DNA of 64,000 nt from JAAZKI01 sp012799905 (GCA_050949415.1 JBMNFR010000006.1:310001-374000); one strand, 5' to 3'; shown: positions 41,715 to 51,514, counted from the stretch's first letter. A program made the numbers and translations. The notes: generated by a model from the sequence alone, not told the origin.

Positions 41715-44690
41715 TCAGCTTCTGGTCACTTGCATGCCTGTGGTTGAGACTGTGAAGGAGACGAAGCGTGCGCGTTTATTGGGCGGGTTGTCGGTGAGGA
41801 TTTGCCGGATTCTAGCGGCATCTTCTTCAGATTTGGCGGCCATGAGCATATAGCCTCCGCCGCCTGCGCCCAGGAGTTTGGCGCCTAAGAGATGGCGCTT
41901 GACAGTAGTGAAGATTTTACGGACGGCGCGTGGGTTGGTGCCTGGATCAAGGGCGCAATTCAATTCCCAGGATCGATGGATGCCGAGGCCGACGTCGTTC
42001 CAGACGCCGCGCTGGATTTGTCGAGCCAGGTTTTGGGCGTGTGCGCCCATTTCGGCGAGGATCGCCAATTGCCGATGGTCATTGAGGAACATGCCGCGGA
42101 CGACTTCATGCAGGATGCTCTTGGCGACCCGGGTGATGCCGGTGTAGTACAGCAGCAGGTCGCGATTGGCGTGTTCGACGAACATGCGCTCCGGGAGCCA
42201 GCTGGGCTGCGGCGCCTGGAATAGTCCGGCGCGGGTTTCCAGCAATTTGACGCCCGGAATGATGCCGCCGGCCTGGTCCTGCCAGCCGCCGCCAGTCGTC
42301 AACAACTGCTCAAGCACAGACGTCCGCCGGATGATTTCCTGCTTGGTCCAGCCGAAGCCGCAGACTTCATTGAGGGCGCCAAGGATAGTGGCGGCCAGGA
42401 TGCTGCTGGTGCCGAGTCCAGAGCCCTTGGGCAGGGCGGAAAGCATGGTCATCTCCAGCCCGCCACCCAGGCTTTTAAGCAGATCGGCCAGGGTCGGCGG
42501 CGGCGAGGCATGGAATTCCGGCAGAAACCCGCACAGAGCGAAGGCGGCTTTAGGAATGGAAAAGGCGCTGCCGACGACCGTGTAGTTGCGTAGCTGCTCG
42601 TAGTGTTCAATGCGCTCTTCGCAGCCTAAGTCGATAGAGCGGATGACCAGTTCGTTTTTGGGACTCAGCTTGAGGAAGCATTGCAACGGAGGCTGGCCAT
42701 TGATTTCAGCGGCTATGTTCAGGACTTTGCCGCCGGCGAAAAAGCATTGCGGCGGCGTGTCGGTCCAGCCGCCGGCCAAGTCAAGGCGGACGGGGCTGCG
42801 GGTCCAGAGCACCTGGTCTTCGAGCAGGAGGCGTTGCGGCACGACGCCGTCTGCCCGCACTGGTTCGGCCAGGGCTTCGCAGAGCAGGGCAAAAGCCGCG
42901 TGCTCTTCTTCTTCGGCGCCGTCCTTATCGCCTTGTCGTTTGAGGACTTCGGAGCGGAACATTGTTTCGCGGGCTGCGGCAAAGAGATTATGCTCGGAGA
43001 TGGCCTTGGTTGCTGGCAGAGTTAGGCCGGCCTCGTTCCACAGTTCTGCTGTGCGCCGGAGGTCCAGACGCAGGAAAATGCTGCGGGTCGCGCCGGCGTA
43101 TAGGAGCGGCAGGCAGAGGCTGATGAATTGACGACGCTGGGCGGCCAGGCGGGCCAGGTTGGCTTTGTCACTCAATTCAGTGGCGGAGACGCGGCGGCAG
43201 CTGCGGTAGAAGGCCGCATAGTCCGGCGCTGACTGAGCCGCAGTAGCAGGCAGCGGGGCTGCGGGAACATGAACGGCGGGGATGTTGAGGCTGGTCTCAT
43301 CCGTAGCGTCTGGGAGTTCTGTTGGCGGAACGCCGCAGAGCCATTGCAGGAAGCCGCTGTCAAGCTGGCTGCGCTCCAAGACCGGGAAGAGGGCTGCCTG
43401 CTGCAAGTCAACGGTCTCTGGAATGCCACATTCGGCGAGGGATAACCCGCGCTGGGTAAACCAGTTCTGAGCTGGCTGACCCAGCCAGAGCGTGTTAGCA
43501 GCACTGACGCTGCCGCGGAATGGGTCGTCAATGCCGTAGACGCGGACTGCCAAGTCATTCTCGCCGATGGGCACCAGGTCAAGGCAGACGCCTGCCGGCA
43601 AGGCGAGGCGCCAGTTGTTTTCCGGAATTCCGGTGATGACGTGGTCGCAGGATAGCTGCCATTGCGGGCCAAGATGGCAGTTTTCAATCCAGATGTTCTG
43701 GTGGCGACTGCGCAAGGGCGATTCCACGATTGCGTTCTGGATGAAGACGCTTGGGTGAATCGGGTAGCGGCCGATGTCCTGATATTGCTCAACTTTCAGA
43801 TTTTGCAGCGTAGCCGTGGAGCTGATCAACTCGCGACTGGCGCCGACATGGTGGAAACCGCCATTTTTGAGAGGGACAGTGGCTGCGCTCATATAGGAGA
43901 CAGCCGGATCAGGAATCGACGGGCAGCAGCCTAGGCGCTGGCCAAAGTCAGTGTAGAGGTCATAGAAGGTAGGGCCGTCGTCCCGGAAGGCGTCGCGCAT
44001 GATGTCCCAGCCGCATTGCTGCATCATGGTCTGGACAGCCGGCCGGGTGAGAACCCAGCAGCCAGTGTCAATCAGAAAGAAGTTATCCTCGGAAAGTTCC
44101 TTGACCTTGCCTGGCGAAGGTTTTTGCAAGACAAAGGCCAATTGGTCGGCTCGTTCGCGTGGGCAGAAGAACACGCCATGACGGCTGGCTTGTTCTGGTG
44201 TGGTCCACATGCCGAGGGCGACTACGTCCGCGTCCGGGAAGGCTGGCAAGTCGCCTCGCAGGATGACATCGCCGCAGGCAATGACGAGACAGGGTTCCTG
44301 GCGCTGGCGAAGGACTTTGGTCAGGAACGGCAGCTGGACATCAAGCAGGGTTTGTTCGAGGTGCTGGCCGTGTGACCAGCGCAGGGCTGGCATGGGCAGC
44401 ATGGCTTTGCCGCCAGGAGCATAGGCTGGCAGTCGCCTGCTTTCTCCGCCGGCGTGGATGATAATCCGGCTGCTCTGGCCGAGCCAGTTCCAGAAGGAGA
44501 CTGGCTTGGTCTGGCATTGGCGTTTCCAAGCGCTGAATAGGAGCCAGGCCGAACCGCCGCCAGAACCCAGCCGGAAGCCGACGGGGTCGCAGTCAGCGTG
44601 CCACTGCGGAAAGGGGAAACGGCTGTCCTGGCGGAATGCTTTGACGCCGCTGGGCGGAAGGGAAAGCAGGATTTGTGGTTCGGGCGGCAT
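41715..44690 (-). CDS. fkp: bifunctional fucokinase / fucose-1-phosphate guanylyltransferase
   Basis: A protein of 991 residues resembling Bacteroides Fkp (about 950). The N-terminal half is a nucleotidyltransferase (HAGGESRRLPAYAPGGKAML near 78-97, with the GG-x-SRR-LP-x-Y motif of the fucose pyrophosphorylase family). A beta-helix-like middle follows, and the C-terminal half is a GHMP kinase (RLDLAGGWTDTPP, the ATP loop LPKGSGLGTSSILAA, and GAKLLGAGGGGYML). It phosphorylates L-fucose and then makes GDP-fucose, by the known Bacteroides salvage route, for fucosylation of surface glycans. It stands alone on its strand. A heptamer array follows the stop. Confidence 0.92.
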   Translation of the reverse strand: MPPEPQILLSLPPSGVKAFRQDSRFPFPQWHADCDPVGFRLGSGGGSAWLLFSAWKRQCQTKPVSFWNWLGQSSRIIIHAGGESRRLPAYAPGGKAMLPMPALRWSHGQHLEQTLLDVQLPFLTKVLRQRQEPCLVIACGDVILRGDLPAFPDADVVALGMWTTPEQASRHGVFFCPRERADQLAFVLQKPSPGKVKELSEDNFFLIDTGCWVLTRPAVQTMMQQCGWDIMRDAFRDDGPTFYDLYTDFGQRLGCCPSIPDPAVSYMSAATVPLKNGGFHHVGASRELISSTATLQNLKVEQYQDIGRYPIHPSVFIQNAIVESPLRSRHQNIWIENCHLGPQWQLSCDHVITGIPENNWRLALPAGVCLDLVPIGENDLAVRVYGIDDPFRGSVSAANTLWLGQPAQNWFTQRGLSLAECGIPETVDLQQAALFPVLERSQLDSGFLQWLCGVPPTELPDATDETSLNIPAVHVPAAPLPATAAQSAPDYAAFYRSCRRVSATELSDKANLARLAAQRRQFISLCLPLLYAGATRSIFLRLDLRRTAELWNEAGLTLPATKAISEHNLFAAARETMFRSEVLKRQGDKDGAEEEEHAAFALLCEALAEPVRADGVVPQRLLLEDQVLWTRSPVRLDLAGGWTDTPPQCFFAGGKVLNIAAEINGQPPLQCFLKLSPKNELVIRSIDLGCEERIEHYEQLRNYTVVGSAFSIPKAAFALCGFLPEFHASPPPTLADLLKSLGGGLEMTMLSALPKGSGLGTSSILAATILGALNEVCGFGWTKQEIIRRTSVLEQLLTTGGGWQDQAGGIIPGVKLLETRAGLFQAPQPSWLPERMFVEHANRDLLLYYTGITRVAKSILHEVVRGMFLNDHRQLAILAEMGAHAQNLARQIQRGVWNDVGLGIHRSWELNCALDPGTNPRAVRKIFTTVKRHLLGAKLLGAGGGGYMLMAAKSEEDAARIRQILTDNPPNKRARFVSFTVSTTGMQVTRS

Positions 44691-44771
44691 GCGGACGCGT
44701 CTCCCTCTATGGCTAGGATGGAGGATGGATTACCTAGGCCCCATCTAAAAAGGATTTTTCTCAAAACGGCG

Positions 44772-45097
44772 TTTATGTGTCACCCCCGGTGGGGCTCAAA
44801 ATTATTATACGCCTCACCCAGGGCTTCGCTTCGCTCACCCTGGGCTTTTATGTTGCTGGCCCTTTGGGCCGCCAGTACGACGCACGTCAGCCGCTGTCCA
44901 CAACGTCCACAATGTCCACCCAGTCCACACGTCTACAACAGCCGCAAAGCGGCAAAAGCCCGGGGGGCGATACATAGAAGCCCAGGGTAAGCCGGGCCGC
45001 CAGGCCCGGCGCAGCCCTGGGTGAGATGGCATAGATTTGGAGCCCTGTAAGGGTGACACATAAATTAGGTTGTGGACGCTATAGTCCACCCTAAGTA
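44772..45097. repeat. composite palindromic intergenic element, complete copy
   Basis: The ends are inverted: TTTATGTGTCACCC at 44772 and GGGTGACACATAAAT at 45051. Inside are CACCCAGGGCTTCGC-type hairpins in opposite orientation, a central run of GTCCAC words at 9-bp spacing (44893-44935), and GCCGCAAAGCGGCAAAAGCCC. A tail TAGGTTGTGGACGCTATAGT, then CCACCCTAAGTA, forms a further hairpin. Another copy is at 51249-53615 (split by an intron) and a partial one at 21357-21493. It looks like a non-autonomous mobile or REP-derived element. Confidence 0.8.
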
Positions 45098-45132
45098 CCA
45101 CCTACGCTTGAGCGCACGATAGGCAGGGTGGT

Positions 45133-45354
45133 TCAGTTAACGCGTTCGACTACGATGCCTTGGTCGACGTGTTCCTTGAGGACTTGCTCAACAAAGCCTT
45201 TCAGGGTGGCCATGGCGTGCGGGCAGCTGCCGCAAGCGCCTTTCAAGCGCACCGAGACTGTCTTGCCTTCGATTTTGACCAACTCTAAGTCGCCGCCGTC
45301 TTCTTGCAGCCGGGTGCGAACCTGTTCCAAAATGTCCTTGATTTTGTCTTGCAT
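45133..45354 (-). CDS. NifU C-terminal domain (Nfu-type) iron-sulfur scaffold protein
   Basis: A protein of 73 residues, just the Nfu domain: ILEQVRTRLQEDGGDLELV, then LKGACGSCPHAMATLKGFVE with Cys41 and Cys44 forming the CxxC that binds a [4Fe-4S] cluster between two subunits. It delivers clusters to target proteins in the cytosol. Stand-alone Nfu proteins of this size are common. It lies 29 bases after valS on the same strand and could be cotranscribed with it. The other genes for Fe-S assembly are not in this window. Confidence 0.92.
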   Translation of the reverse strand: MQDKIKDILEQVRTRLQEDGGDLELVKIEGKTVSVRLKGACGSCPHAMATLKGFVEQVLKEHVDQGIVVERVN

Positions 45355-45383
45355 GGTAGTTTTCCTTGTGGAGTTGATAGGTG

Positions 45384-48080
45384 TTATGCTTGGGCGCTGA
45401 AGGCTGCCAGTTGTTCGCGGACACGGGCTAACTTGTCCTCGAATTCCGCTTGCTTGGCGCGTTCTGCGGCGACGATTTCCGCCGGCGCGCGGGAAACAAA
45501 TTTTTCATTGCTCAGCTTGGTTTGCAGGCTGGCAAGGTATTTGACGATTTCGTCTTCCTGCTTGGCCAGACGTTCACATTCGGCCTTCAAATCAACGACT
45601 CCTGCCAGGGGCACGTAGGCCGTGGCCATAGCGCCGACTGCGACACCGCAGGGTCCGCTGGCCTGATAAGCATCGCAAATCTGCAAGTCGTCAGCGCCTA
45701 AGATGGCTTTGAACGTGTCCAGGTCGCGGCACAGATATTCTGAGGCGGCAGCGCTGGCTGGCACAACGATGATTTCAGCCAAGGAGCGGCTGGTCGGTAT
45801 CTGGTAGTTGGCCCGCAGGGTGCGGACAGCGCGGATGAGTTCGAATTTGTCTTGGGTCAGGGCCACGATATCGTCGTCAGCGCCGAGGCTGGTCAGGGCT
45901 GTGCTGGACATTGGCGCGGGCCATTCCGCATCCATGATGGATTCTTGGTCATTGACAAAGCCCATCTGGTGGTACAATTCGTCAGTGACGAACGGCATGA
46001 CCGGATGCAGCAGGCGCAGAAAGGCGCCCAGGCAGTAGTCAAAGACGCGAAGCACAGCGTCTTGGCGAGAGTCTTTTTCAGCGTTGAAGACCGGCTTGCA
46101 TGATTCCAGATACCAGTCGCAGAATTCATTCCAGATGAATTCATAGAGGATTTTGCTCACTTCGTTGAATTGGAAGGCTTCCAGGGCCGTGGTGAGGCTG
46201 GCGATGGTCGCGTTCAGCCGGGCGATGATCCACTGGTCGTCTGGCCGCAGGTCAGCAGCGGTCAGCCCATCCAGGCTTTGCCAGTTGGCCGAGGCTGGCC
46301 CTAGGCGCAGCCGGAACCGCACCACGTTCCAGATTTTGTTGGCGAAGTTGCGGCCGATTTCGCATTTTTCGTTGCTGTAGCGAATGTCCTGGCCGACCGG
46401 CGCGATGTAGATCATAGTGAAGCGCAGGGCGTCAGCGCCGTAGGTCTTGACCACTTCCAGGGGGTCGGGCGAGTTATTCAGGCTCTTTGACATTTTGCGG
46501 CCCTGGTCATCGCGGATGATAGACGTGAAGAACACGTCGCGGAAGGGGATTTGGCCGGTGAATTCGAGCGAGGCCATGATCATGCGCGCGACCCAGAAGA
46601 AGATGATGTCCGGGCCGGTCACAAGGCTGTGAGTGGGGAAGAACCGTTTCATCTCCGGGGTTTCCTCGGGCCAGTCGAAGACGGAGAAGGGCCAGAGCCA
46701 GGAGCTGAACCAGGTGTCGAGCACATCCGGGTCTTGAGTGAGTGAGGCATGGCCGCATTTTGGGCAGGTCTTGGGCGCTTCCAGGGTCACGGTCAGTTCG
46801 CCGCACTTGTCGCAGGTGTAGGCAGGGATGCGATGGCCCCACCAGAGCTGCCGGCTGATGCACCAGTCCTTAATGTTTTCCATCCAGTGGCGGTAGGTCT
46901 TCACCCAGCGTTCGGGATGGAAGCGGATGCGGCCGTCGTTGACAGCGGCCAGGGCCGGCTCAGCCAGCGGCGCCATGCTCACGAACCATTGCTCGGAAAG
47001 GCGCGGCTCCACTGGCACATTGCCGCGCTCGGAGTAGCCGACCTGGTGCGTGTAGTCCTCAATCTTCTCCACCAGGCCGAGTTCCTCCATCTTGGCGACG
47101 ACCGCCTTGCGGCAGGCATAGCGGTCCAGGCCGGAGAATTCAGCGCCAGCTTCGTCGTTCATGCTGCCGTCATCATGCATGACGTTGAGAAATGGAAGAT
47201 TATGGCGGAGGCCAATCTCATAGTCGTTGGGGTCGTGGGCTGGCGTGACCTTGACCGCGCCAGTGCCAAAGGCCGGGTCCACGAAGTCGTCAGCAATGAT
47301 GGGGATTTCCCGGTCGACGATGGGAAGGATGACCTTTCGGCCGATTTTGTCAGCATAGCGCTCATCTTTGGGATTGACCGCGACCGCAGTGTCCCCAAGC
47401 ATGGTTTCTGGACGCGTGGTGGCCACGACTACGCCACCATTGCCGTCAGCGTAGGGGTAGCGGAAATACCAGAGATGGCCGCGTTCCTCTTTGTATTCGA
47501 CTTCTTCGTCCGAGATGGCAGTGCGTGATTTCGGGCACCAGTTGATGATGCGCTTGCCTTTGTAAACGAGGCCCTTATTATAGAGGCGGATAAATACTTC
47601 CTGGACTGCTTTGGACAGGCCCGGGTCCATGGTGAAGCGTTCCCGCTCCCAGTCGCAGGAAGAGCCGATGGTTCGGAGCTGGCGGATGATGGTGCCGCCG
47701 TATTTCTCTTTCCAGGCCCAGGTGTGCTCCAGGAATTTTTCTCTGCCGAGGTCATGTCGAGTCACGCCGAGTTCTTTTTTGAGGGCGGCTTCGACTTTGG
47801 TCTGGGTGGCGATGCCGGCATGGTCGGTTCCCGGCACCCAGCAGGTTTCTCGGCCGCGCATCTTCTCGAAGCGAATGAGGATGTCCTGGAGGGTGTTATT
47901 GAGGACATGGCCGAGGGTCAAGATACCGGTGACATTCGGCGGCGGGATGACGATGACATAGGGTTCCTTAGGGGAGGCGGGGTCGGCATGGAAGGAGCCG
48001 CGCTCTTCCCAGAAGGAATACCATTTTTGCTCCACGTCAGCGGGATCGTACGCTTTGGCCAGTAATTGCTCGTCGCTCAT
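45384..48080 (-). CDS. valS: valine-tRNA ligase
   Basis: A class I aminoacyl-tRNA synthetase of 898 residues, normal length. It shows the HIGH-box variant LTLGHVLNN after IPPPNVTGIL, GTDHAGIATQ, the editing (CP1) domain with ATTRPETMLGDTAVAV, a zinc-like CDKCGEL...CPKCGHA pair, KMSKSLNNSPDPL and a C-terminal coiled coil starting LAGVVDLKAECERLAKQEDE. It charges tRNA-Val. I use the ATG at 48080 because AGGAG lies seven bases upstream; a TTG precedes it. The TrmH-like gene lies directly upstream. Confidence 0.97.
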   Translation of the reverse strand: MSDEQLLAKAYDPADVEQKWYSFWEERGSFHADPASPKEPYVIVIPPPNVTGILTLGHVLNNTLQDILIRFEKMRGRETCWVPGTDHAGIATQTKVEAALKKELGVTRHDLGREKFLEHTWAWKEKYGGTIIRQLRTIGSSCDWERERFTMDPGLSKAVQEVFIRLYNKGLVYKGKRIINWCPKSRTAISDEEVEYKEERGHLWYFRYPYADGNGGVVVATTRPETMLGDTAVAVNPKDERYADKIGRKVILPIVDREIPIIADDFVDPAFGTGAVKVTPAHDPNDYEIGLRHNLPFLNVMHDDGSMNDEAGAEFSGLDRYACRKAVVAKMEELGLVEKIEDYTHQVGYSERGNVPVEPRLSEQWFVSMAPLAEPALAAVNDGRIRFHPERWVKTYRHWMENIKDWCISRQLWWGHRIPAYTCDKCGELTVTLEAPKTCPKCGHASLTQDPDVLDTWFSSWLWPFSVFDWPEETPEMKRFFPTHSLVTGPDIIFFWVARMIMASLEFTGQIPFRDVFFTSIIRDDQGRKMSKSLNNSPDPLEVVKTYGADALRFTMIYIAPVGQDIRYSNEKCEIGRNFANKIWNVVRFRLRLGPASANWQSLDGLTAADLRPDDQWIIARLNATIASLTTALEAFQFNEVSKILYEFIWNEFCDWYLESCKPVFNAEKDSRQDAVLRVFDYCLGAFLRLLHPVMPFVTDELYHQMGFVNDQESIMDAEWPAPMSSTALTSLGADDDIVALTQDKFELIRAVRTLRANYQIPTSRSLAEIIVVPASAAASEYLCRDLDTFKAILGADDLQICDAYQASGPCGVAVGAMATAYVPLAGVVDLKAECERLAKQEDEIVKYLASLQTKLSNEKFVSRAPAEIVAAERAKQAEFEDKLARVREQLAAFSAQA

Positions 48081-48101
48081 CAATTGCTCCTAATGGAATT
48101 T

Positions 48102-48638
48102 TTATGGAAAGGATGTTGCATTAGTTTGGTGACGCCATTGTCTAAGGCACTCGAACAGCATGACAGCGCCGCAGTTTCCGACGTTGATGGAGTTCTTGGC
48201 GCCCAAAGCCGGCAGGCAGAGCAGGGCGTCGCAGAGTTCAAGGGCCTGGGGGCTGATGCCGAGGGCTTCGTTGCCGAGAACCAGGGCGGCTGGAAAGCGG
48301 ATTTGAGCCTCCCAGAAGGGGACGGCCCGCTCCGCAGTTTCAATGCCATAGATGGTAAAACCTTGTGTTTTTAAAGTTCGGATAGCAGTTTCGGCGTTGT
48401 CAGCAGTTTCGCATGCGACCAGTTCGTCGCAGCCGCGGGCGGTTTTGGCCAGCTTTGGATGGGGCGGTGCGGCGGTGTAGCCGCAGGCGAAAATCCGCTC
48501 TGCCCTGGTTGCTTCCGCGATTCGGAAGAGGTTGCCGACGTTGTAGGCGCTGCGCAGGCGGTCGAGAACCAGGGCCACGGGCATAAAGCCGGTTTCCCTG
48601 GGAGTCTGCAAATCGCCTTGCCGTACCGTCACGTTCAT
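48102..48638 (-). CDS. SpoU/TrmH family RNA 2'-O-methyltransferase
   Basis: A protein of 178 residues with the three SPOUT motifs: motif 1 LDRLRSAYNVGNLFRIAEA (about 26-44), motif 2 ALVLGNEALGIS (about 118-129) and motif 3 LCLPALGAKNSINVGNCGAV (about 139-158). These form the trefoil knot that binds SAM. The protein methylates a 2'-hydroxyl in tRNA or rRNA, and the exact target is not readable from the sequence. It lies between the helicase and valS genes, all on the minus strand with short gaps. Confidence 0.9.
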   Translation of the reverse strand: MNVTVRQGDLQTPRETGFMPVALVLDRLRSAYNVGNLFRIAEATRAERIFACGYTAAPPHPKLAKTARGCDELVACETADNAETAIRTLKTQGFTIYGIETAERAVPFWEAQIRFPAALVLGNEALGISPQALELCDALLCLPALGAKNSINVGNCGAVMLFECLRQWRHQTNATSFP

Positions 48639-48683
48639 AGGTTGATAGTCGTGTTTTGAGGAAAAATGATGGCGCGGCAGCCA

Positions 48684-50399
48684 TCACCGCCGCGGCCCTC
48701 CGCGTTGGACGCGGCCGCCGCGGGGGCGGTTGTCGCTGCGCCGGCGGCCGCTGAATCCGCCGGGCCGCCCACCAGAACGGGGTGCGCGGCCGGTAGGAAT
48801 TTTCATGCCTTCCGGCATACGGACCATCTCAGCATCGGGCTGGGTGATGACCAGTTCCCGGTCAATGAATTTTTCAATATCGGGGATAACGAAAGCGCCT
48901 TCCTCGCAGGCGAAGCTGATGGCGCGACCGGTATGGCCGGCCCGAGCCGTACGGCCGATGCGGTGGACATAGTCTTCAGCCTCGTAGGGAAGGTCGTAGT
49001 TGATTACGTGGGTGATGTCGTCAACATGGATGCCGCGGCCAGCCACGTCCGTGGCGACGATGACTCGGATGGCGCCAGAGCGGAAGTCCTCCAGCAGCCG
49101 CAGACGCTTTTTCTGGTCGACATCACCGCTGAGCATATCGCAGGCGATGCCGCAGCGGGTGAGCTGGTCACGCAGCTGCTCCACGTCACGGCGGCGATTG
49201 CGGAAGATGAGTACGCGCTCGCATTTTTCATGGGAGAGGGTCCAGAGCAGCACCGGCAGTTTTTCATGGGTGGTGACGGAATAGACCACTTCTTCGATGC
49301 CATCGGCGACCACGTGTTCCGGTTCGACTTCGACGATGACCGGGTCTGAGCGCATCCAACGGGAAGCGAGGTTCATGATATCGCGGGAGAGGGTGGCGCT
49401 GAACAGCATGGTCTGGCGCTCCTCAGCCTTGGGCAGGTATCCGATAATGCGTTTGACGTCAGGGATGAAGCCCATATCGAGCATGCGGTCTGCCTCGTCA
49501 ATGACCACGGCTTCGACGGTTGAGAGGTCAACCGCATTTTGGCGGAGATAGTCAATCAAGCGTCCCGGGGTGGCAACGACCAGGTCAACGCCCTTGGCGA
49601 GGAGGCTGCGTTGGCGGTCATAGTCCATGCCGCCATAGACGGCGACGGTGGCGAATGAGCAGTAGGCGCTCAAGTCATCAGCGTCCTTGGCGATTTGCAA
49701 AGCCAGTTCGCGAGTCGGGGCGAGGACGACGGCCATGGGCTGCCAAGGTTCGCGGTCACGCTGGGGCTGGGTCAGGAAGCGTTGCAGGATAGCGATTAAG
49801 AAAGCGGCGGTTTTGCCGGTTCCGGTCTGGGCCTTGCCGGCGAGGTCGCGGCCGGCGAGGAGGCTGGGCAGGGCAGCGGCCTGGATCGGGGAGCATATCC
49901 GGAATTGAAGGTCATCTACGATAGCTCGGAGCAGACGCGGGTCTAGGTCTAGGTCTTGGAACAGCTTCTCATCGGGGGAGCGGCGTTCGCCAGCCGGGGC
50001 GGTCCAGCCGTCCATGCTGGGCACGTTGTCGCGCGGTTTGATATTGGCGACCGGCGTCCTGCTGCCGTCATCGCTGTCATCGCGACGTCGTTCCTGGGCG
50101 GATGACCGGCCGCCGCGCCCGCGCCGTGGGCGTTCGTCACGCTCAGAGCGGGCAGTGGTCTTGTCTTTTCGTTCTGTGCGCTTTTTCCGCGGTGGGCGCG
50201 TCTTTTCCGACGTCTGCGCGGCCGTATCGCTGGTTTTCGGCTGGGCGTTGCTGGCCGGCTTTCGGCGCGGTCGTTTGGGAGAGGATTTAGGGTCGGTGGT
50301 TGCCGGGTTTGAGGCTGCGTTCGGCTGGTCGGAAGAAGTCGTCGAAGTCTTGTCGCCGCGGATTTTATTAAGCAGGCGTGAAATAAATCCGAATTGCAA
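48684..50399 (-). CDS. DEAD-box ATP-dependent RNA helicase
   Basis: A helicase of about 571 residues with a basic, low-complexity N-terminal region (about 20-130, rich in Lys/Arg/Ser/Thr) and a Gly-Arg-rich C-terminal tail (GGRPGGFSGRRRS...). The core motifs are Q motif, AQTGTGKT (I), PTRELA (Ia), TPGR (Ib), VIDEADRM (II, DEAD), SAT (III), ARGIHVDD (V) and HRIGRTAR (VI). It resembles RhlB/RhlE/SrmB-like enzymes of ribosome assembly or mRNA decay. The start is uncertain: I prefer TTG at 50399 with GGAG six bases upstream, while the frame extends to a TTG at 50504. No ATG is available. Confidence 0.9.
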   Translation of the reverse strand: MQFGFISRLLNKIRGDKTSTTSSDQPNAASNPATTDPKSSPKRPRRKPASNAQPKTSDTAAQTSEKTRPPRKKRTERKDKTTARSERDERPRRGRGGRSSAQERRRDDSDDGSRTPVANIKPRDNVPSMDGWTAPAGERRSPDEKLFQDLDLDPRLLRAIVDDLQFRICSPIQAAALPSLLAGRDLAGKAQTGTGKTAAFLIAILQRFLTQPQRDREPWQPMAVVLAPTRELALQIAKDADDLSAYCSFATVAVYGGMDYDRQRSLLAKGVDLVVATPGRLIDYLRQNAVDLSTVEAVVIDEADRMLDMGFIPDVKRIIGYLPKAEERQTMLFSATLSRDIMNLASRWMRSDPVIVEVEPEHVVADGIEEVVYSVTTHEKLPVLLWTLSHEKCERVLIFRNRRRDVEQLRDQLTRCGIACDMLSGDVDQKKRLRLLEDFRSGAIRVIVATDVAGRGIHVDDITHVINYDLPYEAEDYVHRIGRTARAGHTGRAISFACEEGAFVIPDIEKFIDRELVITQPDAEMVRMPEGMKIPTGRAPRSGGRPGGFSGRRRSDNRPRGGRVQRGGPRR

Positions 50400-50531
50400 A
50401 ATATGCTCCAATCGGGCGATGCCCGGGTAAGAAATCAATGCATTGGGGAAAAGTTTGTCGTTGCGGGGAATGGAAGGCAGCGGAATAAACGACAAATCAA
50501 ACAATATAAGCCATAACTATCGAAAAACAAG

Positions 50532-51140
50532 TCATTTCAGCATTGCGGCCGTTTCCTCGGCGATTCTGGCGAGCGCCTGGTTGATGGCGTTGGTAATGGC
50601 GTCGCCGCTTTCATTGTCCAGGGGCAGGGTGAAGGACAGGTTGTGGATGGTCTCTGTCTTGGTTGGCAGGGCGTGCAGCCAGCAGTCGACATTGACTTGC
50701 AGGACGCCGTTGGTGGTCGGGTCAAGCTGATTGAACTCATAGTCGATCTGGATGATGTCTGAGCGCGACTGCGGCGTTTTGACTCCGGCGACGTTTTCAG
50801 CGCCAATGATGCGGGCGAGGTTTTCGCGCAGGATTCGTTGGATCATTCTTTCCGGCATCTGTGCCCAGTTGTCGAAGTCACGGAAGATGACTTCATTTTG
50901 GCTTTTGCGCATGACCATTTCGGTTCGGTCGAGATAATCCGGGAGCTGGCAGTTCCGGATGTAGGCCAGGGCAGTGGGTTTGGCTGCGTTTGCGGTTGGC
51001 GTTGCAGTCGGGGAAAGCAGGAAGTATCGCGTTTTGGCGCTGCCGACGCATCCGGTGGCGAGCAGGACGGCGGCGAGCAGGGCGGTGGCGGCCAGTCGTC
51101 CCAACGGTTGGCGGCTGGCGTGGTCGGTCAGGGGGAACAT
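50532..51140 (-). CDS. PqiC/ABC-type transport auxiliary lipoprotein
   Basis: A protein of 202 residues with a signal peptide ending in a lipobox LLATGC (Cys31), so it is a lipoprotein. The body has the features of the ABC-type auxiliary lipoprotein family: KTRYFLLSP at its start, LPDYLDRTEMVMR, VIFRDFDNWAQMPERMIQRI and a beta-rich C-terminus. In known systems PqiC-like proteins work at the outer membrane with MCE (MlaD/PqiB) proteins. The matching MlaD/MlaF/MlaE genes lie upstream on the same strand at 53750-56937, and the intron and a repeat element lie between. Confidence 0.85.
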   Translation of the reverse strand: MFPLTDHASRQPLGRLAATALLAAVLLATGCVGSAKTRYFLLSPTATPTANAAKPTALAYIRNCQLPDYLDRTEMVMRKSQNEVIFRDFDNWAQMPERMIQRILRENLARIIGAENVAGVKTPQSRSDIIQIDYEFNQLDPTTNGVLQVNVDCWLHALPTKTETIHNLSFTLPLDNESGDAITNAINQALARIAEETAAMLK

Positions 51141-51248
51141 AATGCGTTCCTTTCGTGGTTGGGCGTAGTCGGCTGGAGTGGAGTAGCTGTACTACATATC
51201 CGCTAATTTCTTGTTTTTTAGGGGGGAAGATTTTCTGGAAATTAAAGA

Positions 51249-51514
51249 TTTATGTGTCACCCCTGGCGGGGCTTAAAATTATTATACGCCTCACCCAGGG
51301 CTTCGCTACGCTCACCCTGGGCTTTTATGTTGCTGGCCCTTTGGGCCGCCAGTACGACGCACATCAGAGAGCCGTCCATGACGTTCACTAAAGTCCATCG
51401 CGTCCATAATAGCCGCAAAGCGGCAAAAGCCCGTAGGGCGACACATAGAAGCCCAGGGTAAGCCGGGCCGCCAGGCCCGGCGCAGCCCTGGGTGAAATGG
51501 CATATATTTTGGAA
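51249..51514. repeat. composite palindromic element interrupted by group II intron, left part
   Basis: It runs from TATGTGTCACCC to CCTGGGTGAAATGGCATATA and closely follows 44772-45037. The expected rest of the element (CCTGCAAGGGTGGCACATAA) resumes only at about 53561, so the intron has split one copy. GTCCAT words at about 9-bp spacing occur at 51377-51410. Confidence 0.85.

Noticed and set aside
44598..44990. Small proteins with SPWAFMLLALWAASTTH-type sequence at 44.6-45.1 kb and 51.2-51.5 kb
   Set aside because: The similarity between the copies is at DNA level over the whole palindromic element, including non-coding ends. The frames carry no ribosome-binding site and are broken in other copies.
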